The notes beneath the pieces are model-generated. The model did no database searches. It was not told the DNA's origin and saw only the letters and a list, made by a program, of their open reading frames with translations. A stretch of DNA of 64,000 nt from Aphelenchoides besseyi (Eukaryota > Nematoda > Chromadorea > Rhabditida > Aphelenchoididae): NCBI GenBank assembly GCA_024699855.1, contig JAMPIQ010000001.1:16306001-16370000 (forward strand), in the 5' to 3' direction. This document shows positions 39,189 to 52,732 of the stretch, piece after piece. How positions within the stretch are numbered: position 1 is the stretch's first letter; the number at the start of each line of letters is the position of its first letter. A program made the translations under genes and the position numbers.

Positions 39189-42100
39189 TCACTCAGTTTG
39201 ATCGAACTCTAACGGGCGAACAATCTGAATAGCCGGCGGTACGGGTTCGGTTCGTGCTTGATTTGGCATATCGTCTGTTACCGTCGATGAAATCGTCCGT
39301 TGACTTGCGTCTGCGGCGTAAACTCCAGATGAAGCGATCATAGAAGCACGAGATTTTGGTCTAAAGAATACAAATGTACAAGAACATGCGAGCAAGCTTA
39401 CGTCATTGTGACTTCTTCGTATGGATCCGGGAGTGGACGAGCAGCCAAAACGTTTTGCGCTTGTTTTCTCGAAATCAACTCGACATTGTACGGTCGTGGA
39501 TTCGCGTCCTGCGAACCGACCATGTATTTCATATCCGGCTTCGCCACGATTGTTTTACTGCAAGCGTTCTTTCAGTAATTGTCTGTTTGGAAAGAACCTA
39601 CCGTTTACAAAACCGCAACAAGACAAAGACCATACAACATGCCAACAGAATCAGAAAACCACAGATACCCAGCAGAATCAGTTCTGATTCCTTGAGATGG
39701 AAACTTGACGAAACGGCTGGTAGTGCAACGGCGCTGATTGGAAGCTCATCATCGCGAAGACTCGAATTCGATTTGTCTAACAATCTAAAGAGAAGTAAAT
39801 GAACAGCTCAATACCTGAAAACCCTACTGCTTTAAGGAAACGCCGTCTAGTGGTATTTTAGTTCCACGATCTAAGGCATAGATAAACAAATGGGATTCTG
39901 AAAATGAAAATTACATTCGATTACTCATTCTAACTCACTTTGAGGATCCGCCTGTCCATCCGCGCTTACGTACACCTGCTTCACAAGCACGCGAACATCA
40001 TTCTCGAGAAGACCACTTAGTTTGCGAGCTGCTTGAATTTCATCAACATCCGATTCGGGAGCATCGACAGTCAAAATGGCAATATTCACACCGGGAGCTA
40101 GTTTGTAAACCTAAATCAACTGATTAGTTGTTGACAAGTGAAGTTCGAAACCTTCAATGGCGCTGTTGCCGTGTGTAGACCATCCGAAACGCTGACTTCC
40201 AACTCGAACAACTCGTCTTCAATCTTCAACAACGATCGAATAACCGAAACGATTCCACTCGTCGAATTGATTGCAAAATAGTCGTTTTGACTTAAACCAA
40301 ACGTCAATTGTGGTTGTTCATCGGGATCGAATGCTTGAATTCGAGCGATTGGCTGTAACAATGGCGCTTGCCAGTCGACGGTAAAAACGTAAATCTGATC
40401 GGAGGTCAGTCGTGCCAAAATCGGTGGATTGTCGTTCTCGTCTCCGACCTTGACAACAACCAGCGCTTGGTTTGCGGCCAACTTGTTTTTCGTATCTAAA
40501 CAAGCTGATTTATGTCTGTAAACAAAGAACATACATTCGGCAATTGGATGGTTCGCTTGACGTCTTTGCACTCCTTTCGTATCTCCATCGATGGTTAGAT
40601 TGACGACAATGAAATGTAAACTCTTTTTTTCGCGATCCAATGGTTCAACGACGAAGACTTCACCAGTATGTTCGTCCAACTCGAATTCCTCTGAAGAACA
40701 AAAAAGTCTAAACTAGTAATCAGAAAAACTCACTTGATATCTGACTCGCAACGAATCGAACTGGTTCCAAACAATTTGTCTCTAAAGTCGTCAGTTTGAT
40801 TCTTCCTGGAGTGTTTTCGCGTATTTCCGCGTTGTAAATTTTCGACTTGAATTGACAACGAGGTCCTGGAGTTGTGAATTGAAGCGACTGAGTGATGGTC
40901 GGTGTTACGGTTACAACTATTGGATCACCTTCGACGAACACATTCAACTAAACTGAGTTTTATCAAACTCAAGCGAATGATCTTACCGTCGTTTTTGCAC
41001 TTTTGCCATCTTGATTTTGAGCTTCGATGGTCAATGAATGATAATGATTTTGTTCACTAGTCGTGGGTTTTCGTTCAAGTTGTACCAAACCCCGTTGATC
41101 GATGCCAAAAAGACCGTTACTGCTATCTAAATCAAAGGTTTAGTCTCGAAATCATTTCATCTACTTACCCAAAAGCGTGTAGTTCAGTGGAATTGATCCT
41201 GCAACAATTTGGCTTACAAAAGCGCCAACATTGCTGTTTCGTGGCAATTCGGCCGTGTACTCCGGCTTTCTGAACGCCGGTTGCTCAGAAGCATCAGGGA
41301 ATACTTGTATTTGAAACTAAACAAAATCAGTTGGTATGTCCAATTGCCTTCTTACTTGATGTTGACTTCGTAATGCTGGTCGTCCGTTGTCGATTGCAGA
41401 GATTGTGATGTTGAAAAGATCGGTGGATAATGGTGGCAACTTTGTAGTCAACGACAATTCACCTAAACAAAAGTTCGGTTTTGAGATCATTTAAATGATT
41501 TACCGTTGCCGTTGATATCGAAAAGATTTTCAAAGTTTTCGACAATTCGGTAAGTGACTTGTCCGTTGGGTCCTTCGTCAGGATCAACGGCATGAAATTG
41601 AACCAACGGTTGACCAGGACGAGTTGATGGGTCAATCGGAACAACATAGGGCGCATTTTCGAACATCGGATAGTTGTCATTTACGTCCAAAATTGTGACC
41701 TTCACTTCGGTTGTTGTCGACTGTGTTGGATCGTCGATTTTCGTTGCCTTAAATTTGAAATCAGAACATGGAAGGTACTCAATTTGCTTACGCTAATGTT
41801 GAATCGATATTCATTGACGGACTCTCGGTCGACTTTGTCGAAGACAATCAACTCGCCGGTCAGATTGCGAACGTGAAACGGAAGTGATGGTATGTTTGTT
41901 ACAATCGAGAAAACCACATTGTTTAGACCCTATATTTGTCTTATTATTGTAATTTAAGTCCTCAACTCACTTCCTTTAACGGCGCCGGATGAACGTTGAC
42001 AACCTAAAATTTGCACGTTAAGCTTTCAAGCGACAGTTATCGTACCATTGAAGTCCCGCGATTACCGTATTGTCGTTCAGGTAGCATTGCTGTGTAGAGC

Positions 42101-45100
42101 GGGTATTTAAACTGCAATCCAATTGGTGCCAATGGTTGTGGTCCTTCAGTCGGACTCAAGTCGGGAGTTGAGAAAATCGCCGTTTCATCGGTCGTTGAAT
42201 CAGAAGAAAAAGCGACGGTTGGAGTTACAGCAGTGGCCATTGACAAAAGTGATGAGAGGGCGTCGGCTGGACGTTGAGTTGTTTTGAGGGTAGAAGTTGA
42301 AACGGTAGATCCCGATGTTGTCGTTGCAGTCGTCTCTTCTTCATCCGGAAGCAACAAATCGACGCTAACCGTCACGTCGACTCGACGTTTTGAATCTTGA
42401 ATGTCTTGTGCGGTCACTTGAAACTCCGCTCGTTGTCTTCCGTGCAACTCTTCCGGTACTTCGCGAATGTACAAGGTATGTGTCTGAAACTCAATTGTTA
42501 CTCTAATTTCTTGTTTAGCTCTTACATTCGGATCGATTCCAAACCATTGTCGATACTGGTCGGGACTAATTCCCATCTTCACTTTAGTTGCACCCAAAAT
42601 GCCCAAACGTCCAATTTCGACGTGATGTTGTGGTTTGTTGACTTCAAAATGATAACCCGCTTTTTCAAACTGAAGCTTCTTGTCCGCGAGCTTAACAGTC
42701 GTCGGCTGAACGCTGATTTGAGCAGCAACGGTGGTGAATTCCGAGCTTTTTTCTTCGGTTTTTATCGTCGGAATTGGCACTTCCACGGATGGTGGAAGAG
42801 TTTCGAGCAGTGGTTCGATCAATTTCGGATGTGTGGTTGTTGGTGTTGAAGTGAAAGTTGATTGAACTGGCGTCGTTGTACCTTGCAGTTCAACAGACGT
42901 CAATTTCTGCAGACCATTCGATGTTGTGGATTCCGTTTCAACGGATTGATCTCCGATCGAATTTCCCGGCGATTTGTTGTCGCGAATGTTGATCGTGAAG
43001 ACTCGTTGAATGGTTTGTGCTTCAGCGCGAACGGTCACAAGAACTTCATGATCCCCAGTCGGAACATCGGGAGGCAGTTTCTCAAGAAACAAATCACCAG
43101 ATTTCGGATTAATCGAAAAGAGTTGAAGCGGATTCTCGGTCAATTCGAAACGACACTCCGAAATCGGGCATTTGACGTCAATTCGATGAAACGGTTTGGT
43201 TGGTTCGGTGTTGCTCAATTCGACGTTGATTTCCGTTTTTGAGTTCTTGAAACTCAACGGCTTCACAACAACCTTCTGCAAATCGACACTCAAGTTTGCT
43301 TGAAGACGTTCGAATGGATCGTCCAAATTCGTGATCTCTAACAGAATTAAATCTTCCGGTTTATCCGTTCGGGTTCCCAACATTTCGGTTCGAAGTCCAA
43401 GTTGAGCCTAAAAGTGAAAGATTAGTTTTCGAACCGGAAGTCTTCTTACCGTTGTCTTGTTGACCTTTTCGACTGTTATTCGTCCGTTCGCATTTCCGTC
43501 AGTGATCCGAAAATCCCAATCAGAACGATCGGGCATTGACGGTAGAACCATTTTGTCATTTGGACGTTCGGGAGTCCATTTGGTTGGTAGTTGAGTTGGA
43601 ATCGATTTGGTGCTAACAGTTCGCTGTGTCGTCGATTCGATCGTTGTGGTTGTGGTCGTGGTCTTGACCTTCTGTTTAACTTTGAATACAACGGCGACTT
43701 CTGACTAAACCTCGAACTTATCAGTTGGATTTGTCGATTACATACCGTTCGACCAGCGATGGGCCCTGCCTGAATAATCATACTGTAATTTTGATTCTCC
43801 AAAAAGTTTCCATTCGAGTTTTTAACCAAACGGCCGCCATTTGTTATGTTCACGACAGAAAGAGCGTTTCCTAGAAACCCGTCAATTCGACTTCATTACC
43901 GATTACCTACCAGCGATGGCACGATAAACCAACTCGTTACGATCGCTGAAATCCGCGTCCGTTGCGTGAACAGCTCCAATTAAAGTGCCCGGCTCGGCGT
44001 CCGCGTCAACATCAAATTCGTAGTTGAGTTTGTCGAAAACCGGTTCAAACTCATCGACATCATCGATTTTGATTTGTACTTGAGCTTTTGCTTCTTGACC
44101 GAAATAACGAGCAGTAACCTAAGACTTCGAAATTACGAGGATTTATAGTCGTAGAATGCTTACCGTTGCTTCAATCACACCTTTCCATTCTGCTGGCAAT
44201 GACTCCAAGTCGATTTGGTTTTTGATTACAACACTTCCGTTTTCTCGGATATCAAAGTAATCGTTTGGTTCGATTGAGTAGCGAACTTGCGGAAACAAAT
44301 TCGGATCTTGAATGCCGATTCGAACGGTGTTAATCGAACTGCCAACTGGTGAATTCTCTTTGGTGATCAGTCGATACAGTCGCGATGTGAAAGCCAATTC
44401 ACGACTGATTTGTTTCAAGCCAAGACGAACACCAACGTCCGAAAAGAAGGACGGAAACTCCAAGTTCGTCGCTCTAACCACAACAAAAACAGTTCCACGC
44501 GGCAAATCGTTGGTTACCAGTTGAACGAACTCTTCGAAAACGGTTAGTTGACCCTGAACATGTGACTAAAGTACAGTAGTGTATAAGAAGCTTACGGTTA
44601 TTTCATCGATTTTAACGCCACGCACCGGATCGCGACCCTCGGCATTGTAAATGCTGTAGCCGATTCGACCTTCTTTAACTGTTGCATTGAAAGCGGGCAA
44701 CTTAACGGGAAAGTTAGCGTTTGGAGCGATCTAAAAAAATGATCATTGGTTCGTACATTTTTGTTTGAAACTTACCCTTAACTCGTAACTCAACTTCTCG
44801 AAAACCGGATATTTTTCACGATCGGTCATCACGATCATACGCAACGAATGAGACTCCACAGATGTCTGTTCTTTGGTTGGATTCGTTGCTGTTGCTCGGA
44901 TTGTAATCCGATAGATTCCGGGCTTCAACTTTGCTTGAACCACGAGAAGATCATCAATCACGGCAAAGTATTCGTTTTTCAAATCTTGCTCAACTGAGTA
45001 CTTGACGTCCGCATAGTTCGTGTTCTTGAGTCCAATTCTGTAAGCATTTCATTTACAGAAAAAATTGAAGTAGCAACTCACTTGAAGATTGCTGAGCCCA

Positions 45101-48100
45101 AAGGTTTAGCCGTTGAAATGTAAACAGTTTTCGGTAACGGAAGAAACTCCAACGGTTCGGTGCCATCATCTAACAGATGTAAAAGCACGACGGTTTCGGA
45201 TTTGCGTGGAAAGTCTCCGGATTGATCGTGAGCTTCGATTACGAGTTGAATCAAGTCGCCGTTCTCACGAGTAATCGGTGAGATGACGCGAATTTCACCG
45301 CTCTAAATTTACTGTTACTAGTGAGTACGAAGCGAAAACGAACCTTTTTGTCAACAATAAACTTTCGAGTCAACGGTGTATCTTCAGCGAACTGATAGTA
45401 GACTCGACCATCAGCTCCCTCGTCCGGATCTGATGCATGAACCCGAGCAACAATGGTTCCAATCGAAATTGGAACATTTTTCGAGAACTCGTATCGAAAC
45501 TAAATTAGCATTCGAAATAACAGGTTTGACGTTCCACTTACATCATCGAACTCGGGAGCGTGCTTGTTGGCATATTCGGCATCGGCGCTCACTGTGACTC
45601 GAACTTCGGCAATCGATTGCATTGGCGGATTGCCGAGATCATGAGCCGAAACATAAACCGCGAAATGCGGTCTATCGGTCGGCAACGATCTTTCCAAACG
45701 CAACTCTCCAGTTCTTTCGTTGATTTTGAACAGCGATGCAATTTCGGATGCCGTCGAAGAACTAATCTCGTAGCGAACTTCTTTGTTCTTTCCCGAATCT
45801 GCATCTTCGGCACGTACTTGAAGCAAATCAGTTCCGGCACTCAAATCTGGTGGAATAGTCAAGGTGTATGACTTTTGTGTGAACTGCGGCGCATTGTCGT
45901 TCTCGTCCTTGATCACGATCTGAAATACTGGATACTAGAAGTAGTTGTAGGAACTCTTACGATTGCTTCGGTATGAGCGCACCATTTGGTATTTGATCCC
46001 AAACAGGCGTTGATCTAAACGAACAAGTTAAGTTGGTTTCCAGTAGTCGGCTTACTCTCAGGCTGTATAGCTTCTTCTTTTCGGCATCGAACGGCTCTTT
46101 GCTTCGCAGCCAACCGGTTTCCGGATCAATTTGAAAGAAATTGGCGCCTTCCTGATCCCGATTCAACGTGTACCAAACTTTGTCGCTGCCCAATTCGGCA
46201 GCACGATGATGAGCCTCGACTTGTGCGAAACTTTGCGCCGGCTGATTTTCTTCCAATTCAAAACGATACAGTGCTTGTTCGAATTGTGGTCGTTGAGAGT
46301 AGATGGACGCGTTTTCATTCATGAAAACTGAGACCACAGTTGTTGCCTACAAGACTTGGGGTTAGAATGGTTCCACTGTTTCAATTTGTAGTCAATGAAA
46401 ATTAACCTGATTTGTCAGAATAACCAGTAGCCAAAGTAGCAAAAAACAAAAGCTGCCATCCATGCGCGAACATTCAAGCCGCAGTTTGAAATCAATCGGA
46501 TTACTTTTCGGTTCAATTCACACGTTAAGCCCTCAATTACAGGTCTAAGCCATTTAAGGGACTTCAAATGGTCAACACGTGAATGCGCAGGTGCAAAATC
46601 GTAAGACGCAAAAACTGAAGCGATTAACCTTTTCAAGTCAATTGCAACAGTTAAAACAAATCTGAAGTGCAACAACGAGACAACGTTCGAAAACTTTCAT
46701 TTCGACCTTGCGGTCATAACACCCGGAAATTGAAACCCCAAAGTCTCGAACGGACGAATAATTACCGTTGGACTCGTGGGGTTTCTTTTCGTGTGTTCAT
46801 CAAAAAGTTATTAAGGAACGAGGGAATGAAATCGCTTATGAAACATTTCCAGAAAATGGCCACTCCCTTTCCCCAAAAGGTTGTAAAGAAAAATGGTCGA
46901 AAGAAGCAGAGCCATTGGCCGTGCTCATCAAGAGCATATTGCCGCCTGGTTGCTAAGGTCCAAAACACATACGAACGAGAAGACTTCCGGTTTGGTGGTA
47001 TGCAAACCAGAAGAACAATATCTTTGTTTTCGGTCAACAGACTGATAACCGTATGAAATTCCAGCGACCACTTTCAAACGTTGTAATTAAACTCGCGTGC
47101 CGTCAAATCCAAATTGTTATCGTGTGAACTTTGCGTGCGACCTTCGCATTTTGCTTTGTGGCTAATGGTCATTTTGAAGCAAACTGTTGAGTGACCAGAA
47201 GAAATGAAGCGAGAACTTGTTCTGCTTCAACTAACTTGCAAGAACTAGAAAAACTTACCACCAACTGTCCTTTGCGATAAGCTTGAGCAGCAAAACGAAT
47301 TTGTTCGTAGGAATCTTCAATCAGTTTTTCGTCAACTCGAATGATTCCGTAGGTTGGATCGATGCGTACGAATCCCTTGATTCCGTTTTCAACTGCGTAC
47401 TCAACGGGCGGTTGTTCTTCTTCGTCCTCGCGAATCTTGTCGTCTTGTCGTAATCGGATTGTCCCAATGTACTGGCCATGATCTATGGGTCCCGTCAAAG
47501 TGAAATTAAAATGCGATCGTTCAAACGCTTCGTCGCTTTCGATCTTCTCTTCTTCGTCCGTTGATTCTTCGTCGTTGGTCAGATTGTCGAGCGGATGTTC
47601 GGCGCCCGCCGGTTCGTTTACTGCGCCCAAAGTTCTGTGAGCTTTCTTTCGGATTTTAACGATTTTGGATGGTCTGGGTGAAGTCGTTTCAGTAGCCGCC
47701 TGTTCAGTTGTTGTGACAAAAGTTGTCGTTGGTTCGGTGGTGATGCTCTTTGTTGATTTCTGGGTTGTTTCCACAGCCTCATTGGAGTCGGCGGGTTCAT
47801 CCTGTGGTTTGGATTGAAACATAACACGAACGCTAACTCGAGAAGTTCTACAAACAAATTGATCAAAAGTCTTAGACTTCGCAGCCTACCGTGGATTCTC
47901 TTTTGCATCATACGCCTCAACAGTGAATGTGTACGAACTTTCAGGATAGAACACACGTTCCGGTTGTGTGAAGTAGATGGTCGCAGCGCCATCGGATTCG
48001 AACAAGGTAAACGGAATAAAGTCCGCGGAGTCCTCAAGAATTCGATAATTCACTTTGCCATATCGACCCTAAAAACTTGGTCATTCATGTTGGTCCTTAA

Positions 48101-49938
48101 CTACGTACTTTGTCTTCATCCGTTGCTCGAATTGTTCCAATCTCCGTGTTATTGTACGGATTCTCATCGTCCGTATAGAAAGTGAACATGGTCTTCGGGA
48201 AACGAGGCGAATGATCGTTTTCGTCTTCGACATGAACATCGACAGTCGCGATCTGACACAATTCTAACGATTTTGGATGTAAAGCTCCAGCACTCTGAAA
48301 ACAATCTTAATGTCATTTTCAAGAATGTGAACTTACTCTCAGTCGTGCTTTAACAATAATGTGATCGATTTCCTCGTAATCAATTACTGCATTCTTAGTC
48401 ACGGTAACAACACCATCAAGTGCAACATCAAAGTATTCGGTTCCGTTGAGCAAGTCGATTCCAGCGATCTGAATCCTTATTGAAAAAGAAAACTGAATGC
48501 CAACTTACATCTCCACGAACAACGAATTTTGTTACTTTCGTATTGACTGGACTGTTTTCCGGCAAGTGCACATCGTAATGACATTGCGCGAAATAAGTGA
48601 GTTTGACTTCCGATACGTCGGTCAAAATGATTTTCGACTCGATCGTAACATCGGGATTAGAGTTGGGAAAGGCCTAAACACTCTCAAGTCAACCGTTCAA
48701 TCGCCCAGCTACTTACTCGAATACGTAGTTCGATAGTGCTCGGAACATCTTCGTAGGGTCGAACTTTCAAATATAAACGTGCAGTCTGAGAATTCAATTC
48801 GAACAGCCGACTGAACTGCGATGGCACAATTTCGTAGCTGATTTCTTCGTTTGGCCGCGAGTTCGTTCGTCGATTTGCCCACAGCGAACGTTCGGGAAAG
48901 AAAGCAATGATCGGTTGATTCAATACCAATTCTGTGTCCGGATCCCAAGTCTGAAACTTCGTCAGATGAATCATGGGCTTTGAATTCACTTACAGTCGTG
49001 AAATTGGCGTAGTATTCACGTTGCGAGAAATGAGGCGAAATGTCGGCCGGTTGACCTACGACTATTTTCAACAGAGTCGAGGATCGTTTCGGCGGAGTCT
49101 GCTGATCACTTGCCGTCACATTCAAATAGTAGATCTTCTTTCGCAATGGCGATTTAACCCTTAACTGTACTGCCGTGGGCATTTGAACTCGGGCGTAACG
49201 TTTCGAAGCAAATGGTTCCGGCAACGTTTGTAAATCCACTGCTTCGCTAACTTCCGTTGCAATCGCAAATTCGGATCGCGAGCTGCCGGCCGCCAATTCG
49301 TAACCAACTGTGTAGCTGGGAGCAGGATCTTCGTCAATTGCGATAACCGGAGTGTTGATGATCGCACCAACTCGTATATCCTAAAAATCAATTAGAGTTC
49401 AAATTCTGAATTTATATCGTTTACTTGTGGAATGAATATTTCGTATGGTTCGTTGAGGAAAGTCGGAGCAAACGTATTTCGATTTCTGATTCTGATTGTC
49501 ATCAGCGGATGAGATGCATGATTGCACATGACTGTTATGTACAAGATACTTTCGTTGACTGTTGACGGATATGACGGCAAATTCAAATTCTGTGCAGTTG
49601 TTATAACGAACTGACCATTGGATTGAGTTTGAATTTGAAAATGATTATCAAAGTCAATCTAAAGCTCGTGAATGACAACACGTCTTATCTCTTACTTTCA
49701 AATTGTTCGACCTGATGTTTTTGATTTCAAGTCTCGCATCGGCCGGTTCAACCACTGAGTTCACGATCACCGTTCCGGCGGGAGTCGAGGCGTCCAAGTC
49801 GAAGAAAAAGGACTGAGAAGCGGTTTCGGGGAACGTGCACGAGTGTCTGATGCTTTGAACCGAAAGACAGTTCAAGAGAAACCCAACGACGAAAGTCCAT
49901 CTAGACCTCGGAAACTGACCGTCACTGCCACTGGGCAT
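39189..49938 (-). CDS. Giant cadherin (long isoform), about 3,000 residues
   Basis: Large cell-adhesion receptor. A signal peptide (SRWTFVVGFLLNCLSVQS) is followed by some two dozen cadherin repeats. Calcium-binding signatures such as LDVNDNYP, IKDENDNAP, AVDPDEGPNG and RAEDADSGKN recur throughout. Three Ser/Thr-rich mucin-like inserts interrupt the array. The last extracellular stretch (APGVNIAILTVDAPESDVDE... VYVSADGQADPQ) resembles the membrane-adjacent domain of CDH23/PCDH15/Cad87A-type cadherins. The transmembrane helix is ELILLGICGFLILLACCMVF, with a short tail of about 130 residues ending EFDQTE. There are no EGF or laminin-G domains, so it is not Fat-like, and I recognise no catenin-binding tail. 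About 40 short introns were removed, plus one of 912 nt. Exact orthology is uncertain. Confidence 0.88.
46407..46463 (-). CDS. Alternative first exon of the cadherin (second signal peptide)
   Basis: Inside the only large intron (46347-47258) of the cadherin gene lies an ATG exon encoding MDGSFCFLLLWLLVILTNQ, a textbook signal peptide. It ends at a GT donor in phase 0. A 60-nt intron joins it to the same acceptor (exon from 46346, ATTVVSVFMNENAS) that the upstream cadherin exon (ending AQAYRKGQLV) also joins in phase 0. A shorter isoform would start here and keep the membrane-proximal two thirds of the protein. The 0.7 kb between 46.48 and 47.16 kb would be its promoter. Phases and signal peptide are seen; use in vivo is inference. 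Confidence 0.72.
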
Positions 49939-51831
49939 TTTTGTTGAATCGATCAGGTGCAGAAGACAAAACTCATAAAACTGAAAATTCAAATCACTTT
50001 TTCATAAAGAAATTTCTCGTTAACGCGCAAAAACGGTAAAACCAGTGAATCATTATGAACGTGAAGATGTTGCAATTCACCACGCAATGTCATTCAGCAG
50101 CGTGAAGGTGCTTGAGAACCGTAAATCGCGCAACGCAACGGCATTTTCACCTCTGCATGATCGTAGCGAACATGTCAACTTAATTTTGTTTTTTCGCGGC
50201 GTCAACGATGTTTTTTTATTAGCAATATAAGATGGCTAATAAAACGAAAATTGTCATATCAACACGCCAAGGAATCTGTTAAATTCACCGCAAATTCCAG
50301 AGACTCATTAGCGCCGACGACTACCGGATTTTCGCTTTCGAAGTCAACACATCAGTAGGAGCGAATTAACGGACTGAAACCACCGATGATGAACTCAACG
50401 ACGGCATTTCGTGTTTATGAATCTGCGAATGAAGATTCCCGTTCTCTTAAAACAACAACTCACGACTCGTTAAATGTTGTGGGAAAACAAATTAGTTTGC
50501 GAATTCCTGTTCGCAAAGTTCGGTAAGCGGTTTAAGTCAACCGGACACCGTAATGAGCTCAACGTAATGATCTGCGACACTTCGCGCCGTAAATTTCATA
50601 TCAATAGCTCGTAAGCGAAAGCGGATCAACCAACTAATTGCTTTCTCTCTCTTCAACAACGCGTTTTCGTTATCGATCAAAAGAAACTCACGATTCATCT
50701 CAGCGACTCCCGTTTCACAACCTTTCGAACCGTACGGAAAGTTTTTGTACCGCCGATTCGCAACCACTTACAAGTGGACAACAAGGAGTTCGAATGCCGA
50801 CAGCACGATCTCCAATCACGATGGCCAGTTGATCGCAAATTGGCGCAACACGAAGGTCACCATGAAAGTATGACGCCTAATTTTGTCGACAAAATCGTCG
50901 GTTCACACCTTCATCGTTTTTTGTTCGTAACCTCGACCATCGTCTTCACATTGAACCTCAAGAGCGCGAATACAAGGTTGTTGGTGGGTGAAGAAACGAA
51001 TCGGAAACGTAAGACGCGTTTTCGAACTGAAATCCACACAATCGGCGATCAAGTAGAAAACGGCAGTTTGTTTTTTTGGAAATCTTGCCGTTCTCTAACC
51101 GTCTCTCCATTTCAATCATATGGGACTGCAGAGCACAGTTGTTAGTCCTCAGCACAAAAGCCCAACAAGAAACTCGCTGGTAAGCTTTTGGCCACAGAAT
51201 CCGATGATGCAAAGCTTTTCATTGACATCCAGAAATCGATAATCTTCTTTGATTTGGGTCAACATGAAAGCGGAGAGAACGTCGCAGTCAGCTCGCGTAA
51301 TCACTTTTCTTTGATTAAAAAAATGGATGATGGAAAGCGACGCGATTTCCTTTCCGGGATTTCGAATTGATTGAGCGGATTCGATTGACCTGATAAAAAA
51401 ATAGCGCGGTCTACAATCCCCAATAACCAACAGTTGAAATTGGCGCGAAACCGAGGGATTTAGCTCCGAAAAAATTGACTTCTCTTGCCATGACCCGGTC
51501 ATTACTCGGGACCTATTGGCCGCAAAATCGATGGTGCGCTGTCCAGATGGTCTTTTGAAAAAATTCTCGGTCGGGTACCTTTCGGAGTCTCCGTGAACAC
51601 TTTCAAGGTAAATCTCATACAAAATTTTTTATTTTCCTTAAAAGCACCAACATGCTGAAGAGATCAATTTGCTTTGAATTGAAAGGATTATGTCGAAATG
51701 GAAGCGAAGAGCCGAGTTTTCAAGGAAATAAAAGAACGGGAATATCTCTAAGCTCGCCGTTCGTTGTGTTGCAACGTCTGACTGTTTCGTGATGGCGAGT
51801 TAATCTCAGAGTTTCACGATCGTATCCCAAA
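49939..51831. other. Promoter-side region of the cadherin gene
   Basis: No complete gene recognised. Minus-strand donors near 50457, 50687 and 50771 and acceptors near 49980 and 50376 suggest non-coding 5' exons of the cadherin long isoform. The right edge holds the 3' UTR of the globin gene (minus AATAAA at 51628-51633). Confidence 0.45.
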
Positions 51832-52732
51832 CTAAAATACAAATGTCAATTGATCACATTGTTGTACTGACCGAAGATAGAATACGATCATCTGAACCAA
51901 TTGGCGCCATGCGATTTGAGTTTCTTTGTCCATCCCGTTCGAAACGTTCTCGACAATACACTCGGTAAAAATGTTCCAATACTCTAAATCAATCAATCAC
52001 AACGCCACTTAACAGCCGAACTGACCTGGACGGAAGTTTTCGATCTGCAGATTCGCATGTCGACGTCCCAGTTGTTCAGCGTTCTCAGTGACCATCGAGA
52101 TGTCGTCCAAATTTCGTATAACAAAATCGAAGGTGTCGATGAAAAGATCGGAATGTGAAATGAACTTCGGATCAGCGCGCAACTTCTTTCCACGAGCACT
52201 TGGTGAGATGCCAAAAACCGTCTTAAGCTCTTCGGCTTCAGTGAATATGGCTAAATTTAGATGTGATCTCGAATTGTTGACTGAAAACTAACCCATGAAG
52301 ATGTCTTTGCCAACCTTGTTCTTAGCCATTCGATTCCACGATTTGATAATCAGATTTCTTTGTCGTGGTGCCAAACGTTTCGGTTTCATTGTGTTGCGTT
52401 GATTGATTGTCGCAGCTGAAGACCAACGACGTCCTGAAACATTTCAATTAAAATTCATGTAGACATCTTTGTGGCCTACGATTCAATCGATTTATGTCCA
52501 CGGTAAGCTCATTTGCTGTTCCACCGATTGCTCGTTCAGCTGAAAATGTCGGTTCAACCAACTGATTACAACAGTCAAGCTCACTCGAGTATTCGGCAAC
52601 CGTCGGTCGACAACGAAACTCCGAACATCGGCGGCTCATTCGTTGAGCGTGTTGTTGTGAAAGAAGTGTTTGAGGCTGTGGCTTTTCGGTGTTGTTGGAT
52701 TGGCGACGCGGCGTTGCGGACTTGTTGCCCAT
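51832..52732 (-). CDS. Globin with N-myristoylation signal
   Basis: Haem protein of the nematode globin family; 256 residues in four exons, with lengths summing to a clean frame. An N-terminal extension of about 100 residues begins MGNKSA, matching the N-myristoylation pattern MGxxxS, and contains several Cys (RRCSEFRC, LDCC) that could be palmitoylated. The globin fold follows: PRQRNLIIKSWNRM (A helix), FGISP, FISHSDLFIDTFDFVI with the likely distal His E7, then LGRRHANLQIENF with the proximal His F8, and YWNIFTECIV...WRQLVQMIVFYL (G and H helices). The start codon is 2 nt from a CTCTTTCAG acceptor, so spliced-leader addition is probable. Membrane-tethered globins of this type usually act in redox or gas sensing rather than storage. 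Confidence 0.88.

Noticed and set aside
39189..49938. Two separate adjacent cadherin genes
   Set aside because: The exon before the 912-nt intron ends in phase 0 at AYRKGQLV and continues perfectly into ATTVVSVF as a cadherin repeat boundary, so one gene with two starts fits better than two genes.
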